Assembly (NCBI RefSeq): GCF_001750165.1
Contig: NZ_CP015412.1
Location: 868,001-932,000, forward strand
Length of the DNA: 64,000 nucleotides
Source of the DNA: Pseudoalteromonas luteoviolacea
Lineage (GTDB): Bacteria; Pseudomonadota; Gammaproteobacteria; Enterobacterales; Alteromonadaceae
Direction: 5' to 3'
Positions 36,479 to 45,853 of the stretch are shown here, piece by piece (within the stretch, counting starts at the first letter, position 1; each line of letters opens with the position of its first letter). The notes under the pieces are model-generated. The model was given only the letters and a program-made list of their open reading frames with translations. It was not told where the DNA came from and made no database searches. The translations under genes and the position numbers were made by a program.

Positions 36479-37447
36479 ATGACAGAGCAAAAAAAGCACC
36501 CAATTTGGGCCAAACTGCCCGCTCCGATCGCCGCATTGCTGGACGCGCCATGGCAATTTAGTTTGTTTAAAGCCATGTCGTTAATCGAAAAGCATTGGGC
36601 GATGGAGGGGGAGTTAGAGCAAGGCGCAAGCCAACGTGTACTGGTGAGCACCTTCAAAGAGTTAGGCTTTCCAGCATCGGATATTCGCGCTTGTGAGTTG
36701 CTGCTCAGCCAGCGCGGTAAGCTGAAGCTAGAAACCGCATTTTTAGGCTTGTATGGCGTGGATGCGCCCATGCCCCATTATTTGCTTGAGCAGGCCGCAA
36801 ACGATGAAGAAATGGGCGCACGTACACGGGCATTTTTAGATATTTTTAATCATATTTTGTACTGCCAATTGTACCAAGCATGGAAAAAATCACAGATCAA
36901 TTTAGCGGGCGTCGGCGCGCGTCAGTTTGACCAAATGGTGGCGGCGATTTATGAAAATAGCCAAGGCGAAAGCAGCAAACTCAACTTGGCCAGCGCTAAT
37001 CAAACCAGTGCGGCGGGCTTGCAACAAGTGCTGCGCCAAGGGCTAAAACAGCCGAATTTGCAAATTGCTGACAACATGGTGGAGTGGCAAGAAGTCACAG
37101 AAAAACCGCCTATCAGCGCTGAGAATAGCGTCACATTAGGCCAAGACAGCTTGCTGGGCGGGCAGGTATTGATCACAGGCAATCGTGTGCAAATTGACAT
37201 AGGTCCGCTGAGTGAAGCGCAGGCTCGCGCGTTGTTTCCCAATGGCGACGAAGGGAAAAAAATGCATAAGTTACTGACGTGGCATACCGGCAGCAAAATG
37301 GCATGGCAGGTCAAAATTTTAATTGAGGTGAAAGAGCAGCATCCAGTGCCCTTGGGGGAATGTGAGCTTGGCACCAGCAGTTGTATGGGCATTGTAGAAG
37401 CGCACATTGCGCAAAGAAACTTTTTAGACAGTGATTATCAGTCATAA
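36479..37447 (+). CDS. tssG: T6SS baseplate wedge protein TssG
   Basis: About 322 residues. The ATG at 36479, two bases after the tssF stop, is preferred over an in-frame ATG at 36434 inside tssF. Motifs: PWQFSLFKAMSLIEKHW (shortened PWQFSLFKAMSL), ETAFLGLYGVDAPMPHYLLE (AFLGLYGVDAPMPHYL), FLDIFNHILYCQLYQAWKK (FLDIFNHILYCQLY), and a C-terminal LGTSSCMGI strand, all family-typical. It partners TssF. Followed by a palindrome and then clpV. Confidence 0.93.
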   Translation: MTEQKKHPIWAKLPAPIAALLDAPWQFSLFKAMSLIEKHWAMEGELEQGASQRVLVSTFKELGFPASDIRACELLLSQRGKLKLETAFLGLYGVDAPMPHYLLEQAANDEEMGARTRAFLDIFNHILYCQLYQAWKKSQINLAGVGARQFDQMVAAIYENSQGESSKLNLASANQTSAAGLQQVLRQGLKQPNLQIADNMVEWQEVTEKPPISAENSVTLGQDSLLGGQVLITGNRVQIDIGPLSEAQARALFPNGDEGKKMHKLLTWHTGSKMAWQVKILIEVKEQHPVPLGECELGTSSCMGIVEAHIAQRNFLDSDYQS

Positions 37448-37455
37448 ATAGGCGT

Positions 37456-37475
37456 CTTCAGAGCGCGCTCTGAAG
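37456..37475 (+). promoter_or_regulatory. Perfect 20-bp palindrome between tssG and tssH
   Basis: CTTCAGAGC (37456-37464) and GCTCTGAAG (37467-37475) with GC between form a fully symmetric 20-base sequence in a 69-base gap. No T run follows. It may be an mRNA processing or stability hairpin, or a DNA operator for a promoter in front of the ATPase gene; the sequence does not decide. Confidence 0.45.
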
Positions 37476-37516
37476 TAGGAAAGAGTCAGAATAATTTTAA
37501 ATCGCAAGGAAATAAA

Positions 37517-40234
37517 ATGGACGCGACAGGCATTAAGCAACTTATTGATAAATTAAACGCACATACCGCAAGCGCGCTTGAAGCAGCGGCAGGCTTTGCA
37601 GCTAGCCGCCAGCACTATGAAGTCTTGCCTGAACATCTACTGCTTAAGCTGATGGAAGATCACCACGAAGGTGATGTGGCTAAAATTCTGCCTTTTTTTG
37701 AAATTGACCAAGATACTCTGTGGCACGAAGCGCTGAACTTTATTAATCAACAAGACGCAGCCAATCAGGGCAAACCTGTGTTTTCCCGTCGTTTATATGA
37801 ATTATTAGAGCGTGCTTGGCTCACTGCCAATGTGAAGCACCGCAGTGAGTGGATCACTGGGGCTGCCTTGCTTGATGCGTTTAAAGATCTCGTTCCATTT
37901 AGCCCTGCATTTGGGTTGGCGCGAGAGCTTGATAAGCTCGATATTCACTTTTTAAAAGACAATCTCGATAAAATTTGTAAAGGCTCGACTGAGCGCATGG
38001 CGTTTCAACCTGTGGAGTCGGGCAGAGCGAGCACGTTGCTGCAAAATGGCCAAGATGCAGAGCAAACGGCATTGGACTCATTTTGTGAAGACCTAACTGA
38101 AAAAGCGGCCAGTGGCGGCATTGATCCGGTACTTGGACGCAGCGAAGAGATCCGTTTGGCAATCGATGTATTGTGTAGAAGGCGCAAGAATAACCCGATT
38201 TTTGTCGGCGACCCAGGGGTTGGCAAAACGGCGGTGGTGGAAGGCCTTGCACAGCGCATCGTTGCCAAAACGGTGCCAGATGAATTGGTGAGTGTGCGGA
38301 TCATGGTGTTAGATATGGGCTTGCTGCAAGCGGGCGCTGGGGTAAAAGGCGAGTTTGAACGCCGTTTAAAGCAAGTGATTGACGATGTGAAGTCATCCAG
38401 CACGCCCATTATTCTCTTTATTGATGAAGCGCATACCTTGATCGGTGCTGGTGGCGATGCCGGTATGGGCGATGCAGCGAACTTACTGAAACCCGCACTG
38501 GCGCGAGGCGAGCTGCGTACACTGGCGGCCACCACTTGGAGCGAGTACAAACAGTATTTTGAGCGCGATGCTGCCCTTGAAAGACGCTTTCAGTTGATTA
38601 AAGTCGACGAGCCCAGCGAGCACAATGCCAAACTGATGTTGAGTGGCATTAAAGAAAAGTACGAGCAACACCATCAAATTCATATTACCGACAGCGCCAT
38701 TGAAGCGGCAGTGAGTTTATCGGCGCGATATATCACGGGCAGACAGTTGCCAGACAAAGCCATTGATGTGCTCGACACTGCGGCGGCAGCAGTGAGAATG
38801 GGCGCCGCCACCTCTCCTGTGATCATCGAAAATGCCCAAGAGCGCGTCACCTATTTAACCGAGCGTTTGGCGCGATTAGAGCAAGAGGCAGAGCTGGGCA
38901 TTGAGAGCGATGTGGTCAGTGCAGAGTTAGCCGCTGAACTTGACCAAGCGCAATCAGAGCTCGCTGCAATGCAAGCGCGCCGCGCTGAGCAACTAGACAC
39001 CCATGCCTCGATTGCCAGTGCACAGCAAAGCCAATTGCCAGAATATCGCCGCCAATTGAAATCGTTAAACGAAGAGGGCAATGCAGTCTTTTGCGAAGTT
39101 GATCAAGATACCGTGGCACAAGTGATTGCTAACTGGACAGGGATCCCCGTGGGTAATATGGTCAAAGATGAGCTGCAAAACCTCCTTGCGCTTGAGCAAA
39201 GCTTAGGTGCGCAGGTGGTAGGCCAAGAGCAAGGGCTAAGTGCGCTGGCGCAGTCATTGCGTGTGGCCAAAGCTGGGGTATCGGCATCTTCAGGCCCGCT
39301 TGGGGTGTTTTTATTCAGTGGTCCATCTGGGGTGGGTAAAACAGAAACCGCTCGACATTTGGCCAATGTGCTATTTGGCGGTGATAAGTTTTTAACCACC
39401 ATCAATATGAGCGAATACCAAGAGTCACATACGGTGTCGCAGCTTAAGGGGTCACCACCGGGTTATGTGGGCTATGGTGAGGGCGGTGTGTTGACCGAAG
39501 CGGTGCGCCAGCGTCCTTATTCTGTGGTGCTACTTGATGAAGTCGAAAAAGCCCACCCGGATGTATTAAACATGTTTTATCAGGTGTTTGAGCTGGGCAT
39601 GATGCGCGACGGCGAAGGCCGAGAAATCGACTTTAAAAATACCGTGATCATCATGACCTCTAACATCGCCGCTGAGCAAATCTCTAAGGCGTGCCGTGCG
39701 CCAAATCAAGACGACGAAGACGTGTTAGCCAAAGCCATCAGTGAGGCGCAAGGTTTGTTAAACCAGCAAGCAGATGAGACGCCAACCGCTGACGAGGGCT
39801 GCGACGAAGAGGCGCAAACGCCTTGGACCATGCCAAGCCTATCTGAGCTAAATAACTTGATTAAGCCTGAGCTACTGAATCATTTTGCGCCTGCATTGTT
39901 GGCGCGTATGCAGGTGATCCCATTTAAGCCGCTAGACAGCGATGCACTAGAGAATATTGTCGCCTTAAAGCTTGAGAAAGTGGCTGCACGCTTAAGTGAG
40001 AACCATCAAATTACACTGCGGGTTGATCAGAGTGTATTGAGCCATTTATCAAAGCAATGTGCGCTGTCTGACAGCGGCGCTCGCTTAGTTAATGCCACCA
40101 TAGAACAGCAGATATTGCCGGGTGTTGCCCGCTCAATTTTAGGCTTTTTGAGCGAAGAAGATATGCCAGATCTGCTGACTTTAACCTTAAATGATGACGG
40201 GCAAATTGAAGCTGTATTTGCCGATCTGGCCTAA
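37517..40234 (+). CDS. tssH: T6SS sheath-recycling AAA+ ATPase TssH (ClpV)
   Basis: A 905-residue two-ring AAA+ protein. The Clp-N domain (about 1-150) precedes the first Walker A GDPGVGKTA near 230 with Walker B LFIDEAHTLIG. A middle coiled-coil region (about 440-520) follows, then the second Walker A GPSGVGKTE near 602 with VLLDEVEKAHPD, and a C-terminal D2-small domain. ClpV disassembles contracted TssB/TssC sheaths. An acidic insertion of about 45 residues (QADETPTADEGCDEEAQ) in the D2 domain near 755 is longer than I expect. Confidence 0.95.
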   Translation: MDATGIKQLIDKLNAHTASALEAAAGFAASRQHYEVLPEHLLLKLMEDHHEGDVAKILPFFEIDQDTLWHEALNFINQQDAANQGKPVFSRRLYELLERAWLTANVKHRSEWITGAALLDAFKDLVPFSPAFGLARELDKLDIHFLKDNLDKICKGSTERMAFQPVESGRASTLLQNGQDAEQTALDSFCEDLTEKAASGGIDPVLGRSEEIRLAIDVLCRRRKNNPIFVGDPGVGKTAVVEGLAQRIVAKTVPDELVSVRIMVLDMGLLQAGAGVKGEFERRLKQVIDDVKSSSTPIILFIDEAHTLIGAGGDAGMGDAANLLKPALARGELRTLAATTWSEYKQYFERDAALERRFQLIKVDEPSEHNAKLMLSGIKEKYEQHHQIHITDSAIEAAVSLSARYITGRQLPDKAIDVLDTAAAAVRMGAATSPVIIENAQERVTYLTERLARLEQEAELGIESDVVSAELAAELDQAQSELAAMQARRAEQLDTHASIASAQQSQLPEYRRQLKSLNEEGNAVFCEVDQDTVAQVIANWTGIPVGNMVKDELQNLLALEQSLGAQVVGQEQGLSALAQSLRVAKAGVSASSGPLGVFLFSGPSGVGKTETARHLANVLFGGDKFLTTINMSEYQESHTVSQLKGSPPGYVGYGEGGVLTEAVRQRPYSVVLLDEVEKAHPDVLNMFYQVFELGMMRDGEGREIDFKNTVIIMTSNIAAEQISKACRAPNQDDEDVLAKAISEAQGLLNQQADETPTADEGCDEEAQTPWTMPSLSELNNLIKPELLNHFAPALLARMQVIPFKPLDSDALENIVALKLEKVAARLSENHQITLRVDQSVLSHLSKQCALSDSGARLVNATIEQQILPGVARSILGFLSEEDMPDLLTLTLNDDGQIEAVFADLA

Positions 40235-40250
40235 CTGAGGGAGCAGCACC

Positions 40251-42281
40251 ATGTTTGGACTAGATGCGGGAAAACTGACCGGCGCCGATGAAAGCCACTT
40301 TGGGGTGACAATTGCGGGGCTGAGTGATGCGCTGTTTCAGGTGCAATCCTTTCAAGCGGATCTTGATGCCTTGTGTGATGATTGCATATTTGACATTCAA
40401 GTACTGAGCGAAGAGCTGGTGGAGCCGGATGTATTGATCGGCAAAGACATCAGCTTGATCATTGCGTGGAGCACTGAAGATCTTACCGTGACCGGATTTT
40501 TAACCAACTATATTTGCCATGGTCAGTCTCATCAGGGGTATGTGTATACCTTAACTTTGCAATCAGGCCTTGCAAAGCTTAAGCAGCACCGTTCAAACCG
40601 GATATTTACCGATATGAACCCCGGGCAGATCATCCAAAGCGTGCTGCAAAAGTGTGATTTCCCATCGGCTCAGCTCGACTTACAAGTCAGCGGCCCAACG
40701 CTTGATATGGTGGTGCAATATGATGAAAGTGATTACGACTTTATCACTCGTTTGATGCGCCGATACGGCTATGTATACGGCTGGCGAGAAACTGACTATG
40801 GCATTGCCAAGCTGGCCATTTGCGAGTCGAGCGATAAATTTGCCAGACCGCTGAAAGAGATCACCTTGCCTTTTGTTTCACCGAGCGGGCAGGTGCGCAC
40901 ATGCGAAAGCGTGTTCGCGTTTTCTAAAAAAGCCACCATGCTCAGCGAGCAAGTGCGCTATTACGACAGCCATTACGAGCGTGGCGGCCAGATACAGGGC
41001 AGTAGCCGCAATAAAACAGACATCAGCGGCTTTGGCGAAAGCGCGCATTTTGGTGACAACTTGGCCAGTGACGGTGATGGCAATGACTTAGCTGAAGTGC
41101 ATCAACGCAGCCTAGATTGCCAGCGAGAAACCCTGATCGCAGATACGGACTGCCGTGCATTGCGCCCGGGCGTATGCTTAACCGTCACAGATCATCCCAG
41201 TTATTCCGGTGAATATCTAGTGACGCATGTATCCCATCAAGGCTGTCAGGCTGGCAGCGTGGCATATGGCAGCAAAGTCACTGGGCTAACTTATAAAAAT
41301 CAGGCCGTGTTACTGCCAATTGCGCAAGATTATTGTGCCCAGCCCAGACCAAAAAGACGGGTCTTTGCCACCTTTAACGCCACCATTGAGCAAGAGGTGG
41401 ATGAGACAGGTCAATATCAAGTCAAACTGCCTTTTAACCAAGATGGCGAAGGCCAGCAGAGCAGACCAACCCGATTAACACAAACCTATGGTGGTCAAGG
41501 CCATGGCATGCATTTTCCGCTCACCCAAGGCACAGAGGTCTTAGTGTGTGGAGAAAATGGCGACTTGGATCGTCCGGTGATCTTAGGCGCGCTTTATAAC
41601 GCCCAAGCCCCAAGCCCTGTGAGCAGCAATAATCCCTATGAAAACAAAATTGTTACCCGTGCTGGCAATACGCTGGTGATGAGTGACAAAGAGGGAGAGC
41701 GCAAAATTAAAGTGGCCACGGCCAGTGATGACAATAGCCTGCTGTTAGATGCAACCGATGGACAAGAAAAGGTGATGTTGCAATCTAGTCGCGGAGAAAT
41801 GCGCTTGCAGGCGCAAGAAGATCTGACCATGCAAGCGGGTGGCAACCTCAATGTCACCGCCTCTGACGAGCTAACAGTCAAAGCCGCAGATCGCATTGCG
41901 ATTCAAAGTACAGATGCAGAACTTGAACTGCATGGTGCGCGGGGGATCCGCTTAACCGCGGACTTAAACTTTAAAATTCAAGCAACGGATGGCGATATTG
42001 ACCTCGAAGCAACACAAGCATTGAGTATGGAAGCAGCCCAAGAGATCAATGTTCACAGCCAGGAAGGCAACATCGAAATGAGCGCAAACGCCGGTGAAAT
42101 TACCTTAAGCAGTGGTAATAACCTGACGTTATCAACGCAAGGTCAAGGGTCTATTCAATTGGTGCAAGGGCGTGGCAGCATCGAAATTGATGGGGCTGGC
42201 AACATTACCATTAACGGCACCAACCTGACCTTAAGCGCGCGCAACATTTCTATTTCTGGCAATGCATTAGCGAACAATTAA
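40251..42281 (+). CDS. vgrG: T6SS spike protein VgrG (TssI), second copy
   Basis: A 676-residue VgrG. The N-terminal gp27-like part has SDALFQVQSFQADLD and DYDFITRLMRRYGYVYGW (RLMRRYGYVYGW). A gp5 OB region of about 365-455 ends GTEVLVCGENGDLDRPVILGALYN (EVLVCGENGDLD and PVILGALYN). A long beta-helix of repeated short strands follows (EDLTMQAGGNLNVTAS, GNIEMSANAGEITLSS), with no C-terminal catalytic domain. Unlike the first vgrG it stands directly before the adaptor, tip and effector genes, so it is the probable carrier for the VasX-like toxin at 46859. Only 16 bases after tssH. Confidence 0.94.
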   Translation: MFGLDAGKLTGADESHFGVTIAGLSDALFQVQSFQADLDALCDDCIFDIQVLSEELVEPDVLIGKDISLIIAWSTEDLTVTGFLTNYICHGQSHQGYVYTLTLQSGLAKLKQHRSNRIFTDMNPGQIIQSVLQKCDFPSAQLDLQVSGPTLDMVVQYDESDYDFITRLMRRYGYVYGWRETDYGIAKLAICESSDKFARPLKEITLPFVSPSGQVRTCESVFAFSKKATMLSEQVRYYDSHYERGGQIQGSSRNKTDISGFGESAHFGDNLASDGDGNDLAEVHQRSLDCQRETLIADTDCRALRPGVCLTVTDHPSYSGEYLVTHVSHQGCQAGSVAYGSKVTGLTYKNQAVLLPIAQDYCAQPRPKRRVFATFNATIEQEVDETGQYQVKLPFNQDGEGQQSRPTRLTQTYGGQGHGMHFPLTQGTEVLVCGENGDLDRPVILGALYNAQAPSPVSSNNPYENKIVTRAGNTLVMSDKEGERKIKVATASDDNSLLLDATDGQEKVMLQSSRGEMRLQAQEDLTMQAGGNLNVTASDELTVKAADRIAIQSTDAELELHGARGIRLTADLNFKIQATDGDIDLEATQALSMEAAQEINVHSQEGNIEMSANAGEITLSSGNNLTLSTQGQGSIQLVQGRGSIEIDGAGNITINGTNLTLSARNISISGNALANN

Positions 42282-42294
42282 GAGGAGATGGGAA

Positions 42295-42717
42295 ATGCAC
42301 AGTCATAATTTGGCGTATTTACCTGCGGCCAGTCAGTTGGTGGCCAGCGTATTACTGGTGGATGAGGTGGGCAAAATAGTCAGTGTGATGTTGGCTAACA
42401 GTGGCCGAGAGGTCGATGTGGTGGGTCAGCTGGAAAGTGTGTCGCGTGCTCAAAAAGGCGATCAAGTGGTGTTACTGAGCATTAAAGAGCCGGTGGTGAT
42501 TGGCAAACTGGCAACCAGCGGCGGTTTTCCATGTGCCAAGTTTGATGATAATCGAGGCAAAGTGAGCATTAAAGCTGACCAAAGCATTTGCATTAAAACG
42601 CCCAAAGGCTCGATTGAGATTTATGGTGATGGCTCGATTTTACTGGAAGGTGATAGCTTATCCGCTGAAACCAAAAAAGATCTGAGCCTGCAAGGCTGGC
42701 CAATTAGATTGAACTAG
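42295..42717 (+). CDS. Small T6SS spike-like protein (DUF3540/DUF6484-like)
   Basis: 140 residues. The first half looks like a small beta barrel (VASVLLVDEVGKIVSVML, shortened VASVLLVDEVG; QVVLLSIKEPVVIGKL), the same order as the OB part of VgrG. The second half is short alternating strands (KVSIKADQSICIKTP, SIEIYGDGSILLEG) like the VgrG beta-helix. It may be a miniature spike extension or an adaptor. Names such as DUF3540 or DUF6484 are my best guess from context and pattern. Thirteen bases after vgrG and ten before the next gene. Confidence 0.55.
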   Translation: MHSHNLAYLPAASQLVASVLLVDEVGKIVSVMLANSGREVDVVGQLESVSRAQKGDQVVLLSIKEPVVIGKLATSGGFPCAKFDDNRGKVSIKADQSICIKTPKGSIEIYGDGSILLEGDSLSAETKKDLSLQGWPIRLN

Positions 42718-42727
42718 CAGGGTAGGT

Positions 42728-43879
42728 ATGTTTTCAGCAGTCACCAAGGTGCCACTTCACAAGCAACAGATAAAAAAGTTGTGGCGACAGCTTTGCGAGC
42801 TTAAAAAGTCAGGGATTGAGCGTCAACAAAGGTTTGATGACTTACACTACTTTCTGGTTAACCATGTTTACACTTTGGCGCAAGCACAGCCCAGCGAGTT
42901 TGAGTGGTTAGATGAGCAAGCGCTCAATGCAATGATTAAAGCGGATTGGCAGACGTTACTGCCTTGGCATGCACAGAACGCGCAGCAAGCCCCTTGGCTA
43001 GATACTTTTTTAGCGATGTGGCTGGTAGAGGCCAAGGTGCCCAGTACAGATCTGCCCATTTGGCGCCAAAGTGGCGCAAGTGCGCTGTTTGCAATGAGTG
43101 CACAAGCGTGGCTGAGCGATTTTAGCGACGCTGAGCGCCAGACTATGCTGACCAATATTGAAACGCCAGAGCCTTGGCTGGTGAGATTGGCGTTTGCAGG
43201 CCAGCCGTTAAATGCTTTACAGCTTCAGCAAGCCCTTGCAAGCAACAACTTTGAGTTTGTTCATGCGGCGTTAGTCAACATGTGGTTGTTTGAGCATGAT
43301 GAATTTGCTGCGCGGTTATTAAAAACTTTCAGTGCTACCGATGAGGCGGAGCATAAAGCGCAATTACTTTGTCTTGTAGGTATTGCACAGCTGCCTGATT
43401 GGCAAGATGCCTGTGTGGCATTTTGTGAGCATTACCCCTTGCACAGTGCGCATGTACTTAGCCATTTTGCCCATAAAAAAACGCTCAAACTGTTAGTCAG
43501 TTGGCTCGATAAGCAGCCTATGAGTCAGCCTGCTTATCAGGCATGGCAAATACTCACAGATAAAGAACTTAAGTGGGTGGCGGCCATCAGATTGGCAAAA
43601 GGGGAGGGACAACCTGAGACAAGCTTACAGATCCCGTGTGTAAAACAGGCTGAGACTTGCCGTCAGACAATATTGTTGGAGCAAGGCGACTATGTGCTGC
43701 AAGGAAAAAGCTTTGCGGCTTTGGATGCTCAGCTGATAAAGCAATTTAAGGGCACATTGGCACAAAGGCTGACGGCTGCAAAGTACGAAAACAAAATCGC
43801 CGCCATGTTGTACTTTTTGCCCTGTACGCCAAGGCACTGGCAGTTTATAGAAAGGAGAACAACGGATGTTAGTGAATGA
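42728..43879 (+). CDS. T6SS-associated HEAT-like protein (TIGR02270-like)
   Basis: A 383-residue soluble, strongly helical protein, rich in Trp, Leu, Ala and Gln. Repeated helix pairs (for example EPWLVRLAFAGQPLNALQLQ, cut to PWLVRLAFAGQPLNA; FVHAALVNMWLFEHDEF) suggest HEAT-type repeats. TIGR02270-like proteins occur beside DUF2169 and DUF4150 genes in many T6SS loci and probably take part in effector loading; this assignment leans on context. It overlaps the DUF2169 gene by 14 bases. Confidence 0.6.
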   Translation: MFSAVTKVPLHKQQIKKLWRQLCELKKSGIERQQRFDDLHYFLVNHVYTLAQAQPSEFEWLDEQALNAMIKADWQTLLPWHAQNAQQAPWLDTFLAMWLVEAKVPSTDLPIWRQSGASALFAMSAQAWLSDFSDAERQTMLTNIETPEPWLVRLAFAGQPLNALQLQQALASNNFEFVHAALVNMWLFEHDEFAARLLKTFSATDEAEHKAQLLCLVGIAQLPDWQDACVAFCEHYPLHSAHVLSHFAHKKTLKLLVSWLDKQPMSQPAYQAWQILTDKELKWVAAIRLAKGEGQPETSLQIPCVKQAETCRQTILLEQGDYVLQGKSFAALDAQLIKQFKGTLAQRLTAAKYENKIAAMLYFLPCTPRHWQFIERRTTDVSE

Positions 43880-44912
43880 CTCAGCATGGTTTGCTGAAAT
43901 CGCTCCAAGCTGGGATAAAGACTCTCAGCCATGTTACGTGGTGGTGGTAAAGCAAAACTTTGAATACAGCAATCAAGGCGAGGTGAGTGTTGAGCCTTCG
44001 GGTCCTGACATCACGATGGGTGATGGCTACCAAGGAGAGGGAGCACTCTGTGAGTTGATTGCCGCCAATGATATGGTGCCATTTAAGCAAGGGTTTGAAT
44101 GGTACGGTCATTTGACGTGCTTTCCACCAACGGATCGCGCAGCGCATGTGATGGAAGTCAGCGTCGAGTTAATTAATGAGCATGGCGTATTAATGAATAA
44201 AACTTTGCGAGTAACTGGAGAGCGCCGTTGGCGTTGGTCTTTATTTGGCGCAGTAGCAAAAGATTTACAGCCACTCAAACCTACACTGCTCAGCTATGCA
44301 TTGGCTTTTGGTGGGCAAGTTCCCAATAAGCCACAAATCATGGATAGAGCAAACCCCATAGGCCGTGGCTTTAAACTCAGAAATCGAGACGGTATTGGGC
44401 TGCTACTACCGCAAGTGGAGTATGCCGATCAGGTGTTAAGAAAGCCGCGAGATACCACACCGGTGGCCAGCTTTGCACCCATTCCGCATTTTTGGTCACC
44501 GCGTTTGGAGTTGCAACCTGAGTTAGATGTTCAGGCTGTGGTCGCTGGTGACTATCCATATAGTGAAGACTTGTGCGCGCATTTTCATAATTATGCACCA
44601 GCGGATCAGTGCTTGCCTTGCACCTTAAAGCCACATACCACAATCGCACTGAGTGGCTTAACCAAGGGCCAGCCGTATGGCCAAAAAGTCACCTTTGAGT
44701 TGCCTTATATTAAACCTGAGTTGGTGATGATGCGTGGCGCCATGCAAACCTCGTTAAATATGGTGTGTGATAGCTTAATTCTCGACACCCATACTCAGCA
44801 GTTTTCTTTGCTATGGCGCACCACGGTGAAACAAGACGGGATCCACCCAATGGATACCTTGATAGTCATGCCGGAGCAAGCACCACTGCCGGAAACAGAG
44901 TCAAGCGTATGA
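43866..44912 (+). CDS. DUF2169-type T6SS effector adaptor
   Basis: A 348-residue soluble protein. Signatures of the DUF2169 family: an opening WDKDSQPCYVVVVKQNF, a central ERRWRWSLFGAVA, LSYALAFGGQV followed by NPIGRGF, and a C-terminal LWRTTVKQDG segment. DUF2169 proteins act as adaptors/chaperones that load large effectors onto VgrG in other species (established for several). It is placed between the HEAT-like and ketosynthase-like genes, sharing ATGA with the latter. It presumably serves the VasX-like toxin encoded 2 kb downstream. Confidence 0.82.
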   Translation: MLVNDSAWFAEIAPSWDKDSQPCYVVVVKQNFEYSNQGEVSVEPSGPDITMGDGYQGEGALCELIAANDMVPFKQGFEWYGHLTCFPPTDRAAHVMEVSVELINEHGVLMNKTLRVTGERRWRWSLFGAVAKDLQPLKPTLLSYALAFGGQVPNKPQIMDRANPIGRGFKLRNRDGIGLLLPQVEYADQVLRKPRDTTPVASFAPIPHFWSPRLELQPELDVQAVVAGDYPYSEDLCAHFHNYAPADQCLPCTLKPHTTIALSGLTKGQPYGQKVTFELPYIKPELVMMRGAMQTSLNMVCDSLILDTHTQQFSLLWRTTVKQDGIHPMDTLIVMPEQAPLPETESSV

Positions 44913-45853
44913 GCAGCGAACGTTACATTAGCTATTTAGGACATATTAATACGTCGGGCACAACTTTAAGCGCGTTTTATAGCGCCATTGAAAATGGCAT
45001 GACTTATACCGCCACCAGTAACCTAGAGGAAGAAGAAGGCATGGCGAAAGCCATTGTCGCCAAGCTTGGACCTTTGGCCAATTTACCTCGCGCTGCCCGT
45101 ATTGAATTGATGCTGGGCGACTTGATGACAAGATTGGCTATCCCTGCTTTGCTGCGGGGAGAAAAAACGGGTGCCATCGCATGGTCTAACCGTATTCATT
45201 TTGTGCTCCCTCAGCAAGGCACAGATCCGTTAATCAATGATGAAGCCCTCAGCGCACTTTGCCAGCAATGCGAGTTACAAGATGTATTGATAAGTCAAAG
45301 TGACGATATTGATTTAACCCTGCCCGATGGCACTGTGGTGGTGGCGGCAGATGCCTGTACAGGCCATGAAATTTTGTATGACGGTGATTGGCAAGACAAG
45401 CTACAGCGCCAAGATGGCACTGAAGGCATGATCATGAGCGAAGGAGCCTGTGCGTTACTGCTCGGTAAAAACAAACAAGCCATGCGCTTAAAAAGCAGCA
45501 ATAACCCGTTAAAAAGCCAGTTAAAACAAGTCAAAGCAGGCCTAAAAGACATTTATATTTCCAATATGTCGAGTACCAAGGCGTGGCACAATATGTGGTT
45601 TGATGCCAGCTGTCATCTGTACCAAGCAGCAACGCAGTCGGACAGCAGCGACCCCGCCTCTTTGATTAAATTAAAAGAGCCGGGCAGGTTATGTGGTCAT
45701 GCTGGGGTCGCGCAAACATTAATGGCTTTGGTACTTGGCTTTGCCTATTTAGATTTACCCATTCAGTACACATCCCCCAAAGTGTGGTTGATAGTTGAGC
45801 ACACGCAACCACAACTTTGGCAACTGACAAGGAGTGATGATGAGTTACATTAA
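44909..45853 (+). CDS. Ketosynthase/thiolase-like protein of the T6SS cargo block
   Basis: A 314-residue soluble protein. The ATG at 44909 overlaps the DUF2169 stop; an earlier frame start at 44813 lies inside that gene. Several pieces follow beta-ketoacyl-synthase order: VVVAADACTGHEI where KAS enzymes have the strand before the Asp/Gly-rich loop, QDGTEGMIMSEGACALLLG like the RDGFVxGEGAGxLxLE motif, and a final PGRLCGHAGVAQTLMALVLG like the GHxxGAAG active-site helix. A full Cys-His-His triad is not obvious, so it is probably a catalytically degenerate thiolase-fold protein. Lipid-modification or a purely structural cargo role are both possible. Confidence 0.55.
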   Translation: MSSERYISYLGHINTSGTTLSAFYSAIENGMTYTATSNLEEEEGMAKAIVAKLGPLANLPRAARIELMLGDLMTRLAIPALLRGEKTGAIAWSNRIHFVLPQQGTDPLINDEALSALCQQCELQDVLISQSDDIDLTLPDGTVVVAADACTGHEILYDGDWQDKLQRQDGTEGMIMSEGACALLLGKNKQAMRLKSSNNPLKSQLKQVKAGLKDIYISNMSSTKAWHNMWFDASCHLYQAATQSDSSDPASLIKLKEPGRLCGHAGVAQTLMALVLGFAYLDLPIQYTSPKVWLIVEHTQPQLWQLTRSDDELH

